64,000 bases of DNA from Nocardioides seonyuensis (GTDB lineage Bacteria; Actinomycetota; Actinomycetes; Propionibacteriales; Nocardioidaceae): assembly GCF_004683965.1 (NCBI RefSeq), contig NZ_CP038436.1, positions 1-64,000 on the forward strand, in the 5' to 3' direction. Below the pieces are notes generated by a model. That model did no database searches and was not told the DNA's origin. It saw only the letters and a list, made by a program, of their open reading frames with translations. Below are positions 18,514-28,526 of the stretch, piece by piece (position 1 is the first letter of the stretch; every line of letters starts with the position of its first letter). A program made the translations under genes and the position numbers.

Positions 18514-18550
18514 CGGTCGCGTTCCCCCTCGGGTCGGTCGGTGCTGGCGG

Positions 18551-20041
18551 TCAGGGCTCCAGGTGGCGGCGGACCGCCGCGGCGAACGCGTCTCCGCGTG
18601 CGCCGTAGTTGGCGAACATGTCCATGGAGGCGCATCCCGGCGCCAGCAGCACCGTGTCGCCCGGTCTGGCGAGACCGGCCGCGGCGTCGACGACGCGCTC
18701 CATCGGGGCACCAGTCTCACCCTCGCCCGTGTCGATGACGGGCACATCCGGAGCGTGTCGCGAAAGAGCCTCGGCCACCACCTCGCGGTCGCGTCCGAGG
18801 AGTACGACGCCCCGCAACCGCTCGCGGACCGCGAGCACCAGCTCGTCGAAGCGGGCGCCCTTGGCCAGGCCGCCGGCGACCCACACGACGGAGTCGTAGG
18901 CCAGCAGGGAGGACATGGCGGCATGGGGGTTGGTCGCCTTGGAGTCGTCGACCCAGGCGATGCCGTCACGGTCGGCGACGAGCGCGATGCGGTGGCCGTC
19001 GGGCCGGAAGGCCCGCAGTCCCTCGCGCACCGCCTGCTGGCTCACTCCGTGCGCTCGCGCGAGGGCGGCCGCTGCCAGGGCGTTGGCCACGAAGTGGGGG
19101 GCCGGTGAGGCGAGGTCGTCGACGGAGCAGAGCTCGGCGGCGCTGGTCGCGCGCTCCTCGATGAAGGCGCGGTCCACGAGGAGGTCCTCCACCACCCCCA
19201 GGCTGCCGACGCCCGGCATCCCCAGGGTGAACCCGATGGCCCGGGCACCCTCGACGACGTCGGCCTCACGCACCATCTCCTCGAGCGCCGGGTCGGCGAG
19301 GTTGTAGACGCACGCCCGCTCGACGCCTGCGTAGATGCGGGCCTTGTCGGCCGCATAGCGGGACATGCCCGGCTCTCCGCCGAGCCAGTCGCCGTCGTAC
19401 CAGTCGAGGTGGTCCTCGGCGAGGTTGAGGACCACGGCCGACTCGGCCGCCATCGAGTGTGTGTAGTGGAGCTGGAAGCTCGACAGCTCGACCGCGAACA
19501 CGTCGTGGGGCTCGGGGTCCATCACCGCCTCGACGATCGGGCGCCCGACGTTGCCCACCGCGGCGCTGCGCAGCCCGGCAGCCTCCAGGATGGAGTGGAG
19601 CATCTGCACCGTCGTGGTCTTGCCGTTGGTGCCGGTGACCGCGAGCCAGGGTGCGGCGTGCGCGGGGTCGCGCAGCCGCCAGGCGAGCTCGACCTCGCCC
19701 CACACCGGGATGCCGCGGGCTGTCGCCTGGGCGAGCAGCGGCGCGGAGGGGCGCCAGCCCGGGGAGGTGACGAGGACGTCGACGTCGTCGGGGAGCGTGG
19801 CGGTGGCGCCCTCCTCGATGCGGATGCGGGCACCGAGGCTCTGCAGCAGCTCGGCCTGCTCGACCTTCGCATCGGTCGGCGTCTCGTCGAGTGCGGTGAC
19901 GTCGGCACCCAGGAACAGGAGGTTGTCGGCCGCGGCGTATCCGGAGACGCCGAAGCCTGCGACGACGGCCCGCACGCCGTGCCAGGAGTCGTGGCGGCCG
20001 AGGGTGGCCGGGTCGGGTCGAGCCGGATCTGGGTGGCTCAT
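18551..20041 (-). CDS. murD: UDP-N-acetylmuramoyl-L-alanine--D-glutamate ligase
   Basis: MurD adds D-glutamate to UDP-MurNAc-L-Ala. The 496-aa protein has an N-terminal Rossmann domain ([20 protein letters not shown]), the ATP loop GTNGKTTT at about residues 137-144, [49 protein letters not shown] and [20 protein letters not shown]. The ATG at 20039-20041 overlaps the mraY stop (ATGA). It is slightly longer than the family average because of an extra loop around residues 255-300. Confidence 0.97.
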   Translation of the reverse strand: MSHPDPARPDPATLGRHDSWHGVRAVVAGFGVSGYAAADNLLFLGADVTALDETPTDAKVEQAELLQSLGARIRIEEGATATLPDDVDVLVTSPGWRPSAPLLAQATARGIPVWGEVELAWRLRDPAHAAPWLAVTGTNGKTTTVQMLHSILEAAGLRSAAVGNVGRPIVEAVMDPEPHDVFAVELSSFQLHYTHSMAAESAVVLNLAEDHLDWYDGDWLGGEPGMSRYAADKARIYAGVERACVYNLADPALEEMVREADVVEGARAIGFTLGMPGVGSLGVVEDLLVDRAFIEERATSAAELCSVDDLASPAPHFVANALAAAALARAHGVSQQAVREGLRAFRPDGHRIALVADRDGIAWVDDSKATNPHAAMSSLLAYDSVVWVAGGLAKGARFDELVLAVRERLRGVVLLGRDREVVAEALSRHAPDVPVIDTGEGETGAPMERVVDAAAGLARPGDTVLLAPGCASMDMFANYGARGDAFAAAVRRHLEP

Positions 20042-21150
20042 CCGATCCCGGCCACCCATTCGGCGTAGAAGATGCCCAGGCCGATCGCGACGGACAGGCC
20101 GGTGATGATCCAGAACCGGATCACGACGGTCACCTGCTCCCAGCCGAGCATCTCGAAGTGGTGCTGGAGCGGCGCCATCCGGAACACGCGGTGCCCGGGC
20201 TGCACACGGAACACCGAGCGGAAGAGACCGCTGGCGCGACTGATCTTGAACACCGACACCTGGACCATCACCGACAGCGTGATGACGACGAAGAGGCCGC
20301 CGATGATCAGCAGGAGCAGCTCGGTGCGCGTCATGATCGCGAACCCCGCCATCGCGCCGCCGAGGGCGAGGGAGCCGGTGTCGCCCATGAAGATCTGGGC
20401 CGGGGAGGCGTTCCACCACAAGAAGCCGAAGCAGGCCCCGGTGATGGCGGCTGCGACGACGGCGAGGTCGAGGGGGTCTCGCACCTCGTAGCACTTGGCG
20501 CCCGCCTCGAGGGCGCACGACTGGCTGTTCTGCCAGATGTTGACCAGCGTGTAGGCCGCGAAGACCAGGATGCTCGCGCCCGTGGCCAGGCCGTCGAGCC
20601 CGTCGGTGAGGTTCACGGCGTTGGAGGTGCCGGTGACGATGAGCCAGATCAGCACGATCACGAGGACGGTCGGCAGGGCGAAGCCCTCGTAGTCGCGGAT
20701 GAAGGAGATGTGGTGGGACGCCGGGCGCCAGCCCCGCTCGTCCTCCAGGACGGGTGAGAGCGCGAGGACCCCGAACACGACGGCGACCAGCGTCTGGCCG
20801 ATCATCTTGGCGCGACTGCGCAGGCCGAGGTTGCGCTGGCGGCTGATCTTGATGAAGTCGTCGAGGAAGCCCACCAGGCCCAGCCCCATGAACAGGAACA
20901 GCAGGAGCAGCGCGGACGCCGTGGGGGCCTGGCCGGTGATGAGCTTCGCCATGACGTAGCCGAACACCGTGGCCAGGATGATCACGATCCCGCCCATCGT
21001 CGGGGTGCCCCGCTTGGTGTGGTGGGTCGTCGGACCGTCGTCGCGGATCTCCTGGCCGTAGCCCCTGCCCGAGAGCACCCGGATGGCGTAGCGGGTGCCG
21101 AGGAGGGAGATCAGCAGCGAGAACCCCCCACCGAACAGGATGGCTCTCAT
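20038..21150 (-). CDS. mraY: Phospho-MurNAc-pentapeptide transferase
   Basis: MraY transfers phospho-MurNAc-pentapeptide to undecaprenyl phosphate, giving lipid I. The 370-aa integral membrane protein has about ten helices and the catalytic cytoplasmic motifs: [15 protein letters not shown], the aspartate pair [16 protein letters not shown] at residues 97-98, [15 protein letters not shown] at 178-191, [15 protein letters not shown] and [15 protein letters not shown]. The ATG at 21148-21150 overlaps the murF stop. It is the target of several nucleoside antibiotics; no unusual substitutions are visible. Confidence 0.97.
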   Translation of the reverse strand: MRAILFGGGFSLLISLLGTRYAIRVLSGRGYGQEIRDDGPTTHHTKRGTPTMGGIVIILATVFGYVMAKLITGQAPTASALLLLFLFMGLGLVGFLDDFIKISRQRNLGLRSRAKMIGQTLVAVVFGVLALSPVLEDERGWRPASHHISFIRDYEGFALPTVLVIVLIWLIVTGTSNAVNLTDGLDGLATGASILVFAAYTLVNIWQNSQSCALEAGAKCYEVRDPLDLAVVAAAITGACFGFLWWNASPAQIFMGDTGSLALGGAMAGFAIMTRTELLLLIIGGLFVVITLSVMVQVSVFKISRASGLFRSVFRVQPGHRVFRMAPLQHHFEMLGWEQVTVVIRFWIITGLSVAIGLGIFYAEWVAGIG

Positions 21151-22607
21151 CGGTTGCTGGTCCCTTCGGAGTCAGGTTGGTCGTGCGCGATCGGCTCGCT
21201 CGGCGGCTGTTCTGCCAGGAGGAGCTCCTCGGCCAGGATGTCGAGGGCTGCCCCGCGCGAGGCCTTGACCAGGACGACATCAGCAGCCGACACATTGTGT
21301 CTCAGCCACTCGACGGCCTCGTCACGGCTCGCCGTCCTCACCGCTTCACCGCCGCGATCGAGTGCCAGGTAGGCGTCGGCTGTCTCCTCGGTCATGGCTC
21401 CCACCGCGACCAGGACGTCGACCCCCACGTCGGCAGCGACGTGCCCGACCTGGCGGTGCCCTCGCCCGGCCTCGTCACCGAGCTCGTACATCTCTCCCAG
21501 GACGGCGAGGGTACGGCGCCCGGTGCGGGCTCCGATGGCGCCGAGGGTCTCCAGCGCGGCTCGCATCGACTCGGGGTTCGCGTTGTAGGCGTCGTTGATG
21601 ACCATCAGCCCGTCGGCGCGCTCGCGGACCTCCATCCGCCATCTCGATCGGCTGCGCGCCCGACCCAGCGACGCGGCGATGCTCTCGAGTCCGAGGCCTG
21701 CAGAGAGAGCCATCGCAGCGGCGGCGCTGGCGTTGTGGACCTGGTGCTGGCCGATCTCGCACAGGTTCACCGAGGCCGTCTCCACGCCGCCCCCGCCGTA
21801 CCAGGTGAGACGCATCCGGTGGCGGCCCAGGTCGTCGGAGCCGACCTCGTCGAAGGCCAGCGTGGGCGGGGTCGAGCCCGCGGCGGGACGGGGTCCCCAG
21901 GTGACGACCCGGGCGGCCGTGCGGTCGGCCATCGCCATGACGCGCGGGTCCAGGGCGTTGAGCACTGCGGTGCCGTCGGGCGCGAGCGCCTCGACGATCT
22001 CGCCCTTGGCCCGGGCGATCGCGTCCACGCTGCCGAACTCACCCACGTGTGCGCTTCCGACGTTGAGGACCGCCGCGACGTCGGGGGGTGCGACCGTGCA
22101 CAGATAGGCGACGTGACCGATCCCGCGCGCACCCATCTCGACGACGAGGTGGCGGGTCTCCTCCGTGGCTCGCAGCACGGTCAGTGGGACGCCCAGCTCG
22201 TTGTTGAAGTTGCCGGCGGTCGCGACCGTCGGTCCGTGCGCCTCGAGGAGCGCGGCGAGGAAGTCCTTGACGCCGGTCTTGCCCTGCGATCCGGTGAGGG
22301 CGTGCACCGTCACCTGGGGAAGGCGGTCGATCAGGTGGCGGGCGAGCCGCCCGAGAGCCTCCACCACGTCCGTCACCACCACGGTGGGTCCGGGGGTCTG
22401 GCGGCTGCCGAGCACGGCTGCGGCTCCTGTGCCGAGAGCCGCCTCGGCGAAGTCGTGGCCGTCCGCGTGCTCGCCCACGACGGCCACGAACAGGCCACCG
22501 GGCTCAACGGCCCGCGTGTCCACGAACGCCGGCCCGGTCACCGTGGCCTCTCCGTGTGCGGCACCGCCCACCACGTCAGCGATCTCGGCCAGGGTCATCG
22601 CGATCAC
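21147..22607 (-). CDS. murF: UDP-MurNAc-tripeptide--D-alanyl-D-alanine ligase
   Basis: MurF adds the D-Ala-D-Ala dipeptide to complete the UDP-MurNAc-pentapeptide. The 486-aa protein has an N-terminal substrate domain, the ATP loop [12 protein letters not shown] at about residues 105-116, [66 protein letters not shown] and [19 protein letters not shown]. The GTG at 22605-22607 overlaps the murE stop (GTGA); an in-frame ATG nine bases later is a possible alternative start. Confidence 0.96.
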   Translation of the reverse strand: MIAMTLAEIADVVGGAAHGEATVTGPAFVDTRAVEPGGLFVAVVGEHADGHDFAEAALGTGAAAVLGSRQTPGPTVVVTDVVEALGRLARHLIDRLPQVTVHALTGSQGKTGVKDFLAALLEAHGPTVATAGNFNNELGVPLTVLRATEETRHLVVEMGARGIGHVAYLCTVAPPDVAAVLNVGSAHVGEFGSVDAIARAKGEIVEALAPDGTAVLNALDPRVMAMADRTAARVVTWGPRPAAGSTPPTLAFDEVGSDDLGRHRMRLTWYGGGGVETASVNLCEIGQHQVHNASAAAAMALSAGLGLESIAASLGRARSRSRWRMEVRERADGLMVINDAYNANPESMRAALETLGAIGARTGRRTLAVLGEMYELGDEAGRGHRQVGHVAADVGVDVLVAVGAMTEETADAYLALDRGGEAVRTASRDEAVEWLRHNVSAADVVLVKASRGAALDILAEELLLAEQPPSEPIAHDQPDSEGTSNR

Positions 22608-24115
22608 CGCGCCCGCACCTCCTCCGCGGCCACGACACGATCGTCGAAGGGGTGCACCTCGCCGTGCACCTCCTGGCCGGTCTCGTGTCCCTTGCCCGCT
22701 ATCAGCACGACGTCGCCGGGCCGTGCGCGGCCCACCGCCTCGCGGATGGCCTGCCGTCGGTCTCCCGACTCGAGGACCTCGGCCGTGCCGCGCCGCGCAC
22801 CGTGCAGGACCTCGGAGCGAATGGCTGCCGGATCCTCCGTCCGGGGGTTGTCGTCGGTCACGATGACGACGTCGGCGAGTCGTCCGGCGAGCTCACCCAT
22901 GATGGGGCGCTTGCCCGGGTCGCGGTCCCCACCGGCGCCGATGACGACGATGACCTGCCCTGACGTCAGCGGGCGCAGCGTCCGCAGCACGGCCTCGACC
23001 GCGTCGGGCTTGTGGGCGTAGTCGACGACGACCGTGAAGTCCTGGTCGGCGTGGACGGGCTCGAGCCGACCGGGCACCCCTCCTCCGCGCCCCATCCCGG
23101 CGGCCACCCGCTCCGGGTCCAGGCCGGCGAGCGCCGCGGACGCGATCGCCGCCAAGGAGTTGGACACGTTGAACTCGCCCGGCACGGGGACCCGGGCGTT
23201 GAAGCGGCAGTCCGGGCCGACCACGACGAGCCGGGCACCGTCCGGCCCGAGAGCCACGTCGACGGCCTGCCAGTCGGCCTCTCGGCCGCGGGAGGAGTAG
23301 GTCTGCATGGGAATGGTCGCCTGCTCGAGCAGGCGGCGACCGTGCTCGTCGTCGATGTTGGTCAAACCGACTCGGGCCCGCTCTGGTGTGAACAGGGACG
23401 CCTTCGCCGCGAAGTAGTCGTCGAGGTCGGCGTGGAAGTCGAGGTGGTCTCGTCCGAGGTTCAGGAACGTCGCGACGTCGAAGACCACCCCGTCGACACG
23501 ACCGAGCACCAGCGCGTGGCTCGACACCTCCATCGCGCACGCCTCGACGCCCTGTTCGCGCATCAGGGCGAAGAGCGCGTGGAGGTCGGGGGCCTCCGGC
23601 GTCGTCAGCTGCGTCTTGATCTCCTGCTCTGCCACACGGGTGCCGACGGTGCCCACGACCGCGGCTGGGATGCCGGCCGCGGTCAGCCCCTGCTCGAGCA
23701 GCCGGGTGGTGGTCGTCTTGCCCTGCGTGCCGGTGACGCCGATGACGCGCAGCGACTCGGCAGGGTCGTCGTACACGCGTGCGGCCACGCGGCCCAGCAC
23801 CCCGCGCGGGTCGGGTACGACGATCGTCGGGACGTCGGCGGCCAGCCGCGCCGCTCCGGCGGGGTCCGTCAGCACCGCGACGGCGCCCGAGGACAGAGCG
23901 GCCTCGGCGAAGTCGGCGCCGTGCGCACGGGCGCCGGGCAGGGCGGCGTAGAGGTCTCCGGGCTGCAGGCGCTGGGTGCTCAACGAGATGCCCGTGACGA
24001 CGGCGGGGAGCTCACCACGTGTGGACACCTCGGTCAGTCCCCCGAGCCAGGTCACGAGCTCGCCGAGGGAGGTGCTGATCGGCGCTCGGGGTCGGGTCGG
24101 GTTCACCTGAGGCAC
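22604..24115 (-). CDS. murE: UDP-MurNAc-tripeptide synthetase, diaminopimelate type
   Basis: MurE adds the third stem residue. The 503-aa protein has the ATP loop GTQGKTTTT at about residues 129-137, LTTPEAPDLHALFALM, CAMEVSSHALVLGRVDGV, FLNLGRDHLDFHADLDDYF and VVDYAHKPDAVEAVLRTL. The specificity motif DNPR at about 422-425, followed by TEDP, is the one found in diaminopimelate-adding enzymes rather than lysine-adding ones. The stereoisomer (LL or meso) cannot be read from the motif; LL-A2pm is usual in Nocardioidaceae. The ATG at 24113-24115 follows ftsI by 31 nt. Confidence 0.96.
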   Translation of the reverse strand: MPQVNPTRPRAPISTSLGELVTWLGGLTEVSTRGELPAVVTGISLSTQRLQPGDLYAALPGARAHGADFAEAALSSGAVAVLTDPAGAARLAADVPTIVVPDPRGVLGRVAARVYDDPAESLRVIGVTGTQGKTTTTRLLEQGLTAAGIPAAVVGTVGTRVAEQEIKTQLTTPEAPDLHALFALMREQGVEACAMEVSSHALVLGRVDGVVFDVATFLNLGRDHLDFHADLDDYFAAKASLFTPERARVGLTNIDDEHGRRLLEQATIPMQTYSSRGREADWQAVDVALGPDGARLVVVGPDCRFNARVPVPGEFNVSNSLAAIASAALAGLDPERVAAGMGRGGGVPGRLEPVHADQDFTVVVDYAHKPDAVEAVLRTLRPLTSGQVIVVIGAGGDRDPGKRPIMGELAGRLADVVIVTDDNPRTEDPAAIRSEVLHGARRGTAEVLESGDRRQAIREAVGRARPGDVVLIAGKGHETGQEVHGEVHPFDDRVVAAEEVRAR

Positions 24116-24146
24116 CCACGCAGGCTATCGCCACCGACCCGGTGGA

Positions 24147-25955
24147 TCAGCGCCACTCGATGGGCAGGCGCGAGGGCGCCCCTCCGGTCGGTGCGACGCC
24201 GTAGCGGCCCAGGACGTAACCCATGATGCGCGAGAAGACCGGTCCGGTGATCGAGCCACCACCCCCGTCGACCTCGGGGTCGTGGATCACCACGTAGACG
24301 GTGAACCTCGCGTCGTCGGCCGGCGCGAAACCAGCGAACGAGACGCTGAACCCCTGGTAGCACCCGCACTCGGGGTCGACGCGCTGGGCGGTCCCGGTCT
24401 TTCCTGCGACGAGGTAGCCGGGGACCTGGGCGCGGGGCGCGATCTGCACGTCGGGGTCGACGACCTTCTCCATCATCTTGGCGGTGCCGCGTGCCGCACG
24501 CTTGCTGACGATGCGCTCCCGGGTCGCCACGTCGGTGCCGACGACGACCCCGTCGTCCGTGGTCGCGGACCCGGTGATGATGCTGGGCGACACGTGCACG
24601 CCGCCGTTGGCGATGGTGTTGATCGCCGCCGCCATCTGCACGACGTTCACCGACAGCGACTGGCCGAACGCCACGCGGTCCTTGGTCTGGGAGGTCATCT
24701 GGGCGCCGGGGGTGAGGATGCCCGGGGACTCCCCGCGCACGCCGATGTCGGTGCGTGAGCCGAGACCGAACCTGCGCAGGTATCGCACCAGCTGGGGCGG
24801 GGTGAAGGCGTCGGCAGCCAGGACCGTGCCGATGTTGGACGACTTGGCGATGATGCCGGCGAGGGTGAGCCTGATGGTGCCGTGGTCGAACCAGTCACCG
24901 ATGGGGCGGTCCTGACGGCGCAGGATGCCCGGCACCTTGAACTTCTGCCGCGGGAAGGACTTGCCGGCATCGATGAGCGACGCTGCCGTGAGCGCCTTCT
25001 GCACCGACCCGGGCTCGTAGGCGTCGTTGAGCGAGCGGGCGCCGAGGTCGTCCTCGTCGGACCCCAACGGGTCGTTGGCGTCGAAGGTCGGAACGTCGGC
25101 GAGGGCCAGGATCTCGCCGGTCCGGGAGTCGAGCACGGCAGCCGCCCCGCTCTCCGCACGGTAGGTGTCGACCGCCTGTGCGAGGACCTTCTGGGTGAAC
25201 CACTGCAGGTCGCGGTCGAGGGTGGTGTGCAGCGGCTTGCCGTCCTGGGGGGCGACGAGAGTGCTCTCCCGAAGCGGGATCCGTACGCCCTTGGTGGAGG
25301 ACGACTGCCAGGTTGCCTTGCCGTCGACCCCTGCGAGCTGCTTGTCGAAGGTCCGCTCGAAACCGCCGAGCGGCTCGTCGGTGCCCATGTAGCCGATGAC
25401 GTTGGCGGCGACGTCGTCGGCGGGGTAGTCACGGATCGGGTCGTCCCGCAGCTCGATCCCCTCGAGCCCGGCCTCGTCGAGCTGGGCGAGGGTGTCGGTG
25501 GCCAGGGTGCTGGGGACTCGCCTGGCGACGTACTCGAACTGACTGTCCTCGGACCGACCACGCAACGCGTCGAGGGCCTTGAAGTAGTCGATGCCGAGCT
25601 GCTCGGAGAGCAGCTGGGCGATCTCCGGCGCGCGGTCGCGGGTCAGCACCGGGTTGGCCACGACCATCTTGCCCTTGATCGAACCGGCCAGGGGGACGCC
25701 GTTGCGGTCGAGGATGTCGCCGCGCTCGGCGACCAGCGGCACCTTCACCGCGCCCTCCGCGGAGGCCATCTCGGCGTAGGACCGGGGGTCGACGCCCTGC
25801 AGCTGGACCAGACGCGCCCCAAACAACGAGAGCACCATCGCGATCAGCACGAAGCCGACCCGCAGCCGCATCATGGGTGCGCCGCGGCTGGCACCACGCT
25901 TGCGGGGCAAGGACTGCTCCCTCCTGGACTTCGGGTCTGGCTCGCTGGTGCTCAA
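24147..25955 (-). CDS. ftsI: FtsI / PBP3-type septal transpeptidase
   Basis: FtsI cross-links septal peptidoglycan and is a beta-lactam target. The 602-aa class B PBP has a cytoplasmic tail, one membrane helix (about residues 33-50), and the pedestal dimerisation segment ERGDILDRNGVPLAGS. The transpeptidase motifs are SVQK with the active serine at 317 (EPGSVQKALT), SSN at 372-374 and KTG at 520-522. A first-motif form SVxK is also known in mycobacterial PbpB. A VDPECGCYQGFS segment places two cysteines just after KTG. The first start is used; an internal MM at residues 28-29 is an alternative. Confidence 0.96.
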   Translation of the reverse strand: MSTSEPDPKSRREQSLPRKRGASRGAPMMRLRVGFVLIAMVLSLFGARLVQLQGVDPRSYAEMASAEGAVKVPLVAERGDILDRNGVPLAGSIKGKMVVANPVLTRDRAPEIAQLLSEQLGIDYFKALDALRGRSEDSQFEYVARRVPSTLATDTLAQLDEAGLEGIELRDDPIRDYPADDVAANVIGYMGTDEPLGGFERTFDKQLAGVDGKATWQSSSTKGVRIPLRESTLVAPQDGKPLHTTLDRDLQWFTQKVLAQAVDTYRAESGAAAVLDSRTGEILALADVPTFDANDPLGSDEDDLGARSLNDAYEPGSVQKALTAASLIDAGKSFPRQKFKVPGILRRQDRPIGDWFDHGTIRLTLAGIIAKSSNIGTVLAADAFTPPQLVRYLRRFGLGSRTDIGVRGESPGILTPGAQMTSQTKDRVAFGQSLSVNVVQMAAAINTIANGGVHVSPSIITGSATTDDGVVVGTDVATRERIVSKRAARGTAKMMEKVVDPDVQIAPRAQVPGYLVAGKTGTAQRVDPECGCYQGFSVSFAGFAPADDARFTVYVVIHDPEVDGGGGSITGPVFSRIMGYVLGRYGVAPTGGAPSRLPIEWR

Positions 25956-25996
25956 TCTTCACTCCTGCCCCCGGCGTATCCGCCGGGGCGCGCCGG

Positions 25997-26506
25997 TCAG
26001 CGACGGGACTTGTTGGGCTTCTCCCCCGGCACCTCGACGACGGTGGGCGCGGGTGCGAGGACGGCGGGCTTCACCGCGGGCCGCGGCGCCAGTCGCAGGG
26101 CGTGCTCGCGGGTGGTGGGAGTGCGCACGCCGGAGACGTCGCCGCCGTCGAGCTCGAGGAACACCGGGGCGGCCGGGATCACCATGCCCATCTGCTGGGC
26201 GCGGGCGGCCACCCGCTGGGGGTTGCGGAGCTCGTCGAGCTCCATCCGCAGGGTCTGCTCACGAGCCGACAGCGCGTCGGCCTGGGCCTCGAGCGACGCC
26301 ACGGCGAACGAGGCCTGCTGCATCGAGGTGTTGAACATCAGCAGGCCGACGACGCCGCCGACCAGCACCAGGCTCACCAGGCTGACGAAGGGCATCCTCG
26401 GGGCGCGCGAGCGGATTCGGGGGACGACGGTGAGACGGGCGCGGTCGACCGCCTCCTGGGCGAGGCGTGGCACCCGGCGCTTGGGCTGGACTGCGGGACT
26501 GCTCAT
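25997..26506 (-). CDS. ftsL: FtsL-like bitopic divisome protein
   Basis: The 169-aa product has a basic cytoplasmic tail (about 36 residues), one transmembrane helix (about 41-58, [18 protein letters not shown]), then a heptad-patterned segment [20 protein letters not shown] with [20 protein letters not shown], the usual FtsL/DivIC leucine-zipper architecture. The C-terminus is a Pro/Ala-rich tail. It sits between rsmH and ftsI, the standard ftsL position, and its ATG (26504-26506) overlaps the rsmH stop. Sequence identity to FtsL families is low, so the call rests on topology and place. Confidence 0.85.
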   Translation of the reverse strand: MSSPAVQPKRRVPRLAQEAVDRARLTVVPRIRSRAPRMPFVSLVSLVLVGGVVGLLMFNTSMQQASFAVASLEAQADALSAREQTLRMELDELRNPQRVAARAQQMGMVIPAAPVFLELDGGDVSGVRTPTTREHALRLAPRPAVKPAVLAPAPTVVEVPGEKPNKSRR

Positions 26507-27468
26507 CGGACTGCTCCTGAGGGGGGAAGGACGCGCTCGACGGCGCGCAACCGGACGGAGGCTGCTCTGGGGTTGTCCGAGATCTCGTGATCATCTGCAC
26601 GCTCCGCGCCGCGGGTGACGGCGCGGAACCGGGGCTCGCTCCCCTCCGGCACGAACGGGAGGTCGAGGGGCACGTCCAGGCGGGTCACGTCGCTGAACGC
26701 CCGCTTGACCAGGCGGTCCTCCAGCGAGTGGTAGGACTCGACGACCACGCGGCCACCGGGCCCGACCGCGTCCAGCGCCGCTGGGATCGCTCGCCGCAGG
26801 ACCGCGAGCTCGTCGTTGACCTCCATGCGCAACGCCTGGAAGGTGCGCTTCGCGGGGTGCCCACCAGTACGACGGGCCGGTGCCGGGATCTCGGCGTAGA
26901 GCAGCTCGACGAGTGGCCCCGACGTCGTCCACGGCTCGGTCTCGCGCCGACGGACGATGGCGCCGGCGATCTTGCGGGCGAACTTCTCCTCGCCGTACTC
27001 CTTCAGGACCCGCGTCAGCTCGGCAGCCGAGTAGGTGTTGAGGACGTCTGCGGCCGTCGGCCCCGTGGTGCCGTCCATCCGCATGTCCAGGGGGGCGTCC
27101 GCGGCGTAGGCGAACCCCCGGTCACGCACGTCCAGCTGCATCGACGAGACGCCCAGGTCGAACAGCACGCCGTCGACGGCGTGGAGACCGAGGGTGTCGA
27201 GCACGTCGGGGAGCTCGTCGTAGACCGCGTGGACACCCTGGAACCTGTCGCCGAAAGGGGCGAGCCGCTCCGCCGACATGGCCAGTGCCGTGGTGTCGCG
27301 GTCGATGCCGATGACACGTGCAGTGGCGCACGCCCGGAGCACCGCCTCGGTGTGGCCGCCCAGGCCGAGGGTGCAGTCCACCAGGACCGAGCCCTCGTGC
27401 GCGAGGGCAGGCGCCAGGAGGGCGACGACCCGGTCGAGCAGCACCGGGGCGTGGCGGGGAGTCGTCAT
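26503..27468 (-). CDS. rsmH: 16S rRNA (cytosine-1402-N4)-methyltransferase RsmH (MraW)
   Basis: RsmH methylates N4 of C1402 in the 16S rRNA P site. The 321-aa protein starts [18 protein letters not shown] and has the SAM site [36 protein letters not shown], and [20 protein letters not shown] followed by APLDMRMD. It continues [35 protein letters not shown] and [16 protein letters not shown]. All are standard. The ATG at 27466-27468 lies 4 nt after a small membrane-protein gene. Confidence 0.97.
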   Translation of the reverse strand: MTTPRHAPVLLDRVVALLAPALAHEGSVLVDCTLGLGGHTEAVLRACATARVIGIDRDTTALAMSAERLAPFGDRFQGVHAVYDELPDVLDTLGLHAVDGVLFDLGVSSMQLDVRDRGFAYAADAPLDMRMDGTTGPTAADVLNTYSAAELTRVLKEYGEEKFARKIAGAIVRRRETEPWTTSGPLVELLYAEIPAPARRTGGHPAKRTFQALRMEVNDELAVLRRAIPAALDAVGPGGRVVVESYHSLEDRLVKRAFSDVTRLDVPLDLPFVPEGSEPRFRAVTRGAERADDHEISDNPRAASVRLRAVERVLPPSGAVR

Positions 27469-27472
27469 GGAT

Positions 27473-27634
27473 TCAGCCCCGCTGGCCGAGCTGGAGGAGC
27501 AGCATCAACGCCAGGGTCGACGCCGAGGCCGTGGCCGCCGAGAAGGCGATGAGCACGAGCACCTCGCGAGCCTGGTCGCGCACTCGCAACGGAGCATCGG
27601 CCGCGGCGCTCTCCAGGGACTGGATGTGGCTCAT
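27473..27634 (-). CDS. Small 53-aa single-pass membrane protein between mraZ and rsmH
   Basis: The ATG at 27632-27634 opens [20 protein letters not shown], followed by one hydrophobic helix, [20 protein letters not shown], and a short tail LLLQLGQRG. The frame extends upstream to 27808 without a convincing protein, so the short form is preferred. It ends 4 nt before rsmH. I know no function. Its place inside the division operon and its topology (cytoplasmic helix, one membrane span) suggest a small envelope or divisome accessory protein, which is inference only. Confidence 0.6.
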   Translation of the reverse strand: MSHIQSLESAAADAPLRVRDQAREVLVLIAFSAATASASTLALMLLLQLGQRG

Positions 27635-27890
27635 GGTCTCGACCCCCCACTGCTTGCTCGGTGTTGCTGCTGGATTCCGCTTTGTTGGCGGTGCGACTGA
27701 CACGCCCCCCAGGGAATGGCCCAGTGGGGTGAGCCGCCGCACCAGGTCCCTGCCCGCTCCCCCGTTGGGAAGGCCCTCTGGTGCCGGGGAAGTTGCCCCA
27801 GTTGGCACGTGAGAGCGGGCACGAGACCTGGTGATGCGGATCTGCTCGTCAGCTGTGGTGTTGTGGTGGTGCGTCGTGGTGCGGTGTCGC

Positions 27891-28319
27891 CTAGATGCCG
27901 GGGAAGACCTCGTCGCTGATCTCGGAGAACTTCTGCTCCTGCTCCTCCGAGTAGGTCGCCCAGGCGGCCGGGTCCCAGATCTCGACGCGGTTCATCGAGC
28001 CGATGACCACACACTCCTTGCGGAGCGAGGCGTACTCCCGCAGCGGGGCCGGGATGTTGATGCGGCCCTGCTTGTCCGGCACCTCCTGGCTGGCGGCGGC
28101 GAAGAGCATGCGGACGTAGTCGCGGGTGCCCTTGTTCGTCACCGGCGCGTCTGCGAGCCGGTCGGTCAGCTTCGCGAAGTCGCCCAGGGACCAGACCGTG
28201 AGGCAGCGCTCCTGACCTCTGGTCACCACGAGCCCTTCCGTCAGCTGGTCCCTGAACTTCGCGGGGAGGAAGAGCCGACCCTTCTCATCGAGCTTTGGCG
28301 TGTAGGTGCCGAAGAACAT
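27891..28319 (-). CDS. mraZ: MraZ transcriptional regulator of the division cluster
   Basis: MraZ is an AbrB-like DNA-binding protein, a ring-shaped oligomer that binds direct repeats in its own promoter and represses the dcw cluster. The 142-aa protein starts MFFGTYTPKLDEKGRLFLP and has both SpoVT/AbrB half-domains with the DxKGR motif: LDEKGRLFLPAKFRD and PDKQGRINIPAPLREYASL. The C-terminus runs to EQKFSEISDEVFPGI. The ATG at 28317-28319 is preceded by GGGAGG. The 255 bp between its stop and the 53-aa gene contain no other credible gene. Confidence 0.97.
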   Translation of the reverse strand: MFFGTYTPKLDEKGRLFLPAKFRDQLTEGLVVTRGQERCLTVWSLGDFAKLTDRLADAPVTNKGTRDYVRMLFAAASQEVPDKQGRINIPAPLREYASLRKECVVIGSMNRVEIWDPAAWATYSEEQEQKFSEISDEVFPGI

Positions 28320-28360
28320 CCGGCACCTCCCTGCCTGCTCGGTGGACGGTTTCGACCCTG

Positions 28361-28404
28361 TCCTCCACTTTCCCCCACATTACCCCACATTGCTCCACCG
28401 TCAA
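28361..28404 (-). promoter_or_regulatory. mraZ promoter with four tandem MraZ-type boxes
   Basis: On the plus strand four consecutive decamers read TCCTCCACTT, TCCCCCACAT, TACCCCACAT and TGCTCCACCG (28361-28400). Read on the minus strand they are GTGG(A/G)G cores every 10 bp, one preceded by AAA (AAAGTGG). This matches the published MraZ-binding pattern of direct repeats near AAAGTG at 10-bp spacing. A promoter overlaps them: -35 TTGACG at 28399-28404, 16-nt spacer, -10 TAATGT at 28377-28382. Occupied boxes would block RNA polymerase, which fits autorepression. Confidence 0.8.
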
Positions 28405-28526
28405 CCAGAAACCGCGTGTTGAGCGCTGGAATCTCCCCCCGAGCGCCGGATCTGCCGCCTGCTGGGCAGCGTGCGATCACGTCGAGCGCAGCGGTCGTCC
28501 CCTGCGTGGCGGTCGCCCTCTCGCCA

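Noticed and set aside
27635..27808. N-terminal extension of the 53-aa membrane protein
   Set aside because: The upstream part (PTGATSPAPEGLPNGGAG) has no domain character and the internal ATG gives a standard small membrane protein.
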